Source: Rutpela maculata (taxonomy: Eukaryota > Arthropoda > Insecta > Coleoptera > Cerambycidae). From it: DNA of 64,000 bases. A program made the position numbers and the translations under genes. The DNA lies in assembly GCA_936432065.2 (NCBI GenBank), contig OW386291.2, positions 105,713,823-105,777,822 of the forward strand. The letters are read 5' to 3'. The notes under the pieces are model-generated. The model ran no database searches. It had not been told where the DNA came from and was given only the letters and a program-made list of their open reading frames with translations. Positions 63,236-64,000 of this stretch are shown in pieces. Position 1 is the stretch's first letter, and the number at the start of each line of letters is the position of its first letter.

Positions 63236-64000
63236 CTTATGCCTGCGCTATGGATGGTATCTAACACCTTAAGACGAGATCTACGAGCCGCAGAAAATAC
63301 TATGCACCCTTAATCCATTTTTGAAAGAACTGCGGATGTGAAATACCTTAGTAAAATTTCTCTGTCTGCCCCCCCACTTAATATTTGCTAAGCAACGCAT
63401 AATATTTAGTGATCTCTTACATTTTACTGCGAGGTAATCTATGTGCGGTCCCCACGTCAATTTCTTATCGAATATAACACCTAGATATTTTATTTGTGCC
63501 ACGACTTCTATGGCCTTGCCATCAATGACCAGATTTGGGTCATTGTGAGGCGTTCTTGAACGACAAAAATGCATGCAATGAGTTTTAGTGGTTGAAAAAC
63601 GAAATCCTCGATCCTTTGCGTTTTTAACTATGGTGTTTATTGCTGTTTGGAGTTTTTGCTCCATTCTGCACATGTCCTCGACAGAGAGATATATGGTCAA
63701 ATCATCCACATATAGGCAACTTCCAATGTCAGGTTCTAAAGTGGCAGTTATGTCGTTGACAGCGATGGCAAACAACGTTACACTAAGAGTGGATCCTTGT
63801 GGAATTCCATTTTCCAAAAGTAGCGAGTGTGAACTTTGATTCTCGACTTTTACCTTAAAATTCCTTTCTTGTAGAAAACTGCTTATGAATTTTGGTAGGT
63901 TTCCTCTAATTCCCCAATCATGTAGTTGTTTAAGAACTCCATATCTCCAAGTCATATCGTAGGCCTTTTCGAGATCAAAGAATATAGCTACTACGTGGCT
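63236..64000 (-). pseudogene. RNase H-bearing LINE, RT part, cut by the window end
   Basis: Minus strand, continuing off the right edge. RT motifs: MTWRYGVLKQLHDWGIRGNL, ENGIPQGSTLSVTLFAIAVN, GSCLYVDDLTIYLS, FSTTKTHCMHF, IKYLGVIFDKKLTWGPHI. A frameshift near 63325-63300 leads into …RVHSIFCGS, while the normal frame reads on to the insertion site (IHSAGIRLAIG). The YVDD catalytic pair is intact. It joins 57683 in frame when the gypsy element and one CCAGC are left out. Confidence 0.8.

Overview
The window looks like repeat-rich, AT-rich DNA from an insect nuclear genome. I could not identify the species; a beetle or another large-genome insect is only a guess. The evidence is a trehalose/sugar transporter of the insect Tret1 type, a spliced helix-turn-helix gene with a 57-bp intron, and many animal transposon classes. 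There is no operon structure. Only two stretches look like host-type genes: the transporter (11420-12781, minus) and a possible terminal exon (54015-54111, plus). Almost everything else is transposable elements and satellites, often nested.

Layout. 1-860: 3' end of a Jockey/CR1-type LINE. 860-11270: mostly non-coding DNA with a degenerate satellite (4563-5765) carrying a small hAT-type insertion, a short GC-rich tandem repeat (6290-6530), dispersed repeats and a transposon-derived HTH gene (9889-10251). 11420-12781: sugar transporter. 13125-19412: three consecutive inverted-repeat DNA elements, the last a broken DD41D mariner with TIRs of about 300 bp. 20138-23240: Jockey-like fragment, then two Penelope-like fragments head to head; a 764-bp hAT-type element sits inside the GIY codons of one of them.

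23405-41646 is the most striking part. At least eight insertions of restriction-like-endonuclease (R4/Dong-type) retrotransposons stand head to tail in the same orientation, almost all separated by (TAA)n tracts. There are two short 3' fragments of one family, then six copies belonging to three subfamilies (A: copies 1, 2, 5; B: copy 3; C: copies 4, 6). Copy 1 has one unbroken reading frame with Myb-like, RT, CCHC and PD-(D/E)XK parts. The full-length 5' ends fold as an HDV-like self-cleaving ribozyme. A second 5' hairpin and two 3' UTR stem-loops are supported by compensatory base changes between subfamilies. A likely scheme is: the transcript is released by the 5' ribozyme, the single ORF is translated (perhaps from a non-ATG start), the protein recognises the 3' stem-loops, and the endonuclease opens a TAA tract for target-primed reverse transcription.

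41647-43800: reverse-oriented LINE relic. 44116-53701: a large imperfect palindrome inside a 3.7-kb segment that is present twice in direct orientation, with a tRNA-like Pol III unit and a separate 200-bp palindrome between the copies. 54015-55690: possible terminal exon, a 48-bp in-frame minisatellite and a dispersed repeat. 56193-64000: a four-level nest. An RNase H-bearing LINE (minus) is split by a CsRn1-type Ty3/gypsy element (57689-63230, 5-bp TSD, tRNA-Trp primer site, nearly identical LTRs, integrase core deleted), which holds a hAT-type element (61068-62699, 8-bp TSD), which in turn holds a Jockey/CR1-like LINE 3' fragment.

All calls are from reading the sequence; no database search, folding program or alignment was run.
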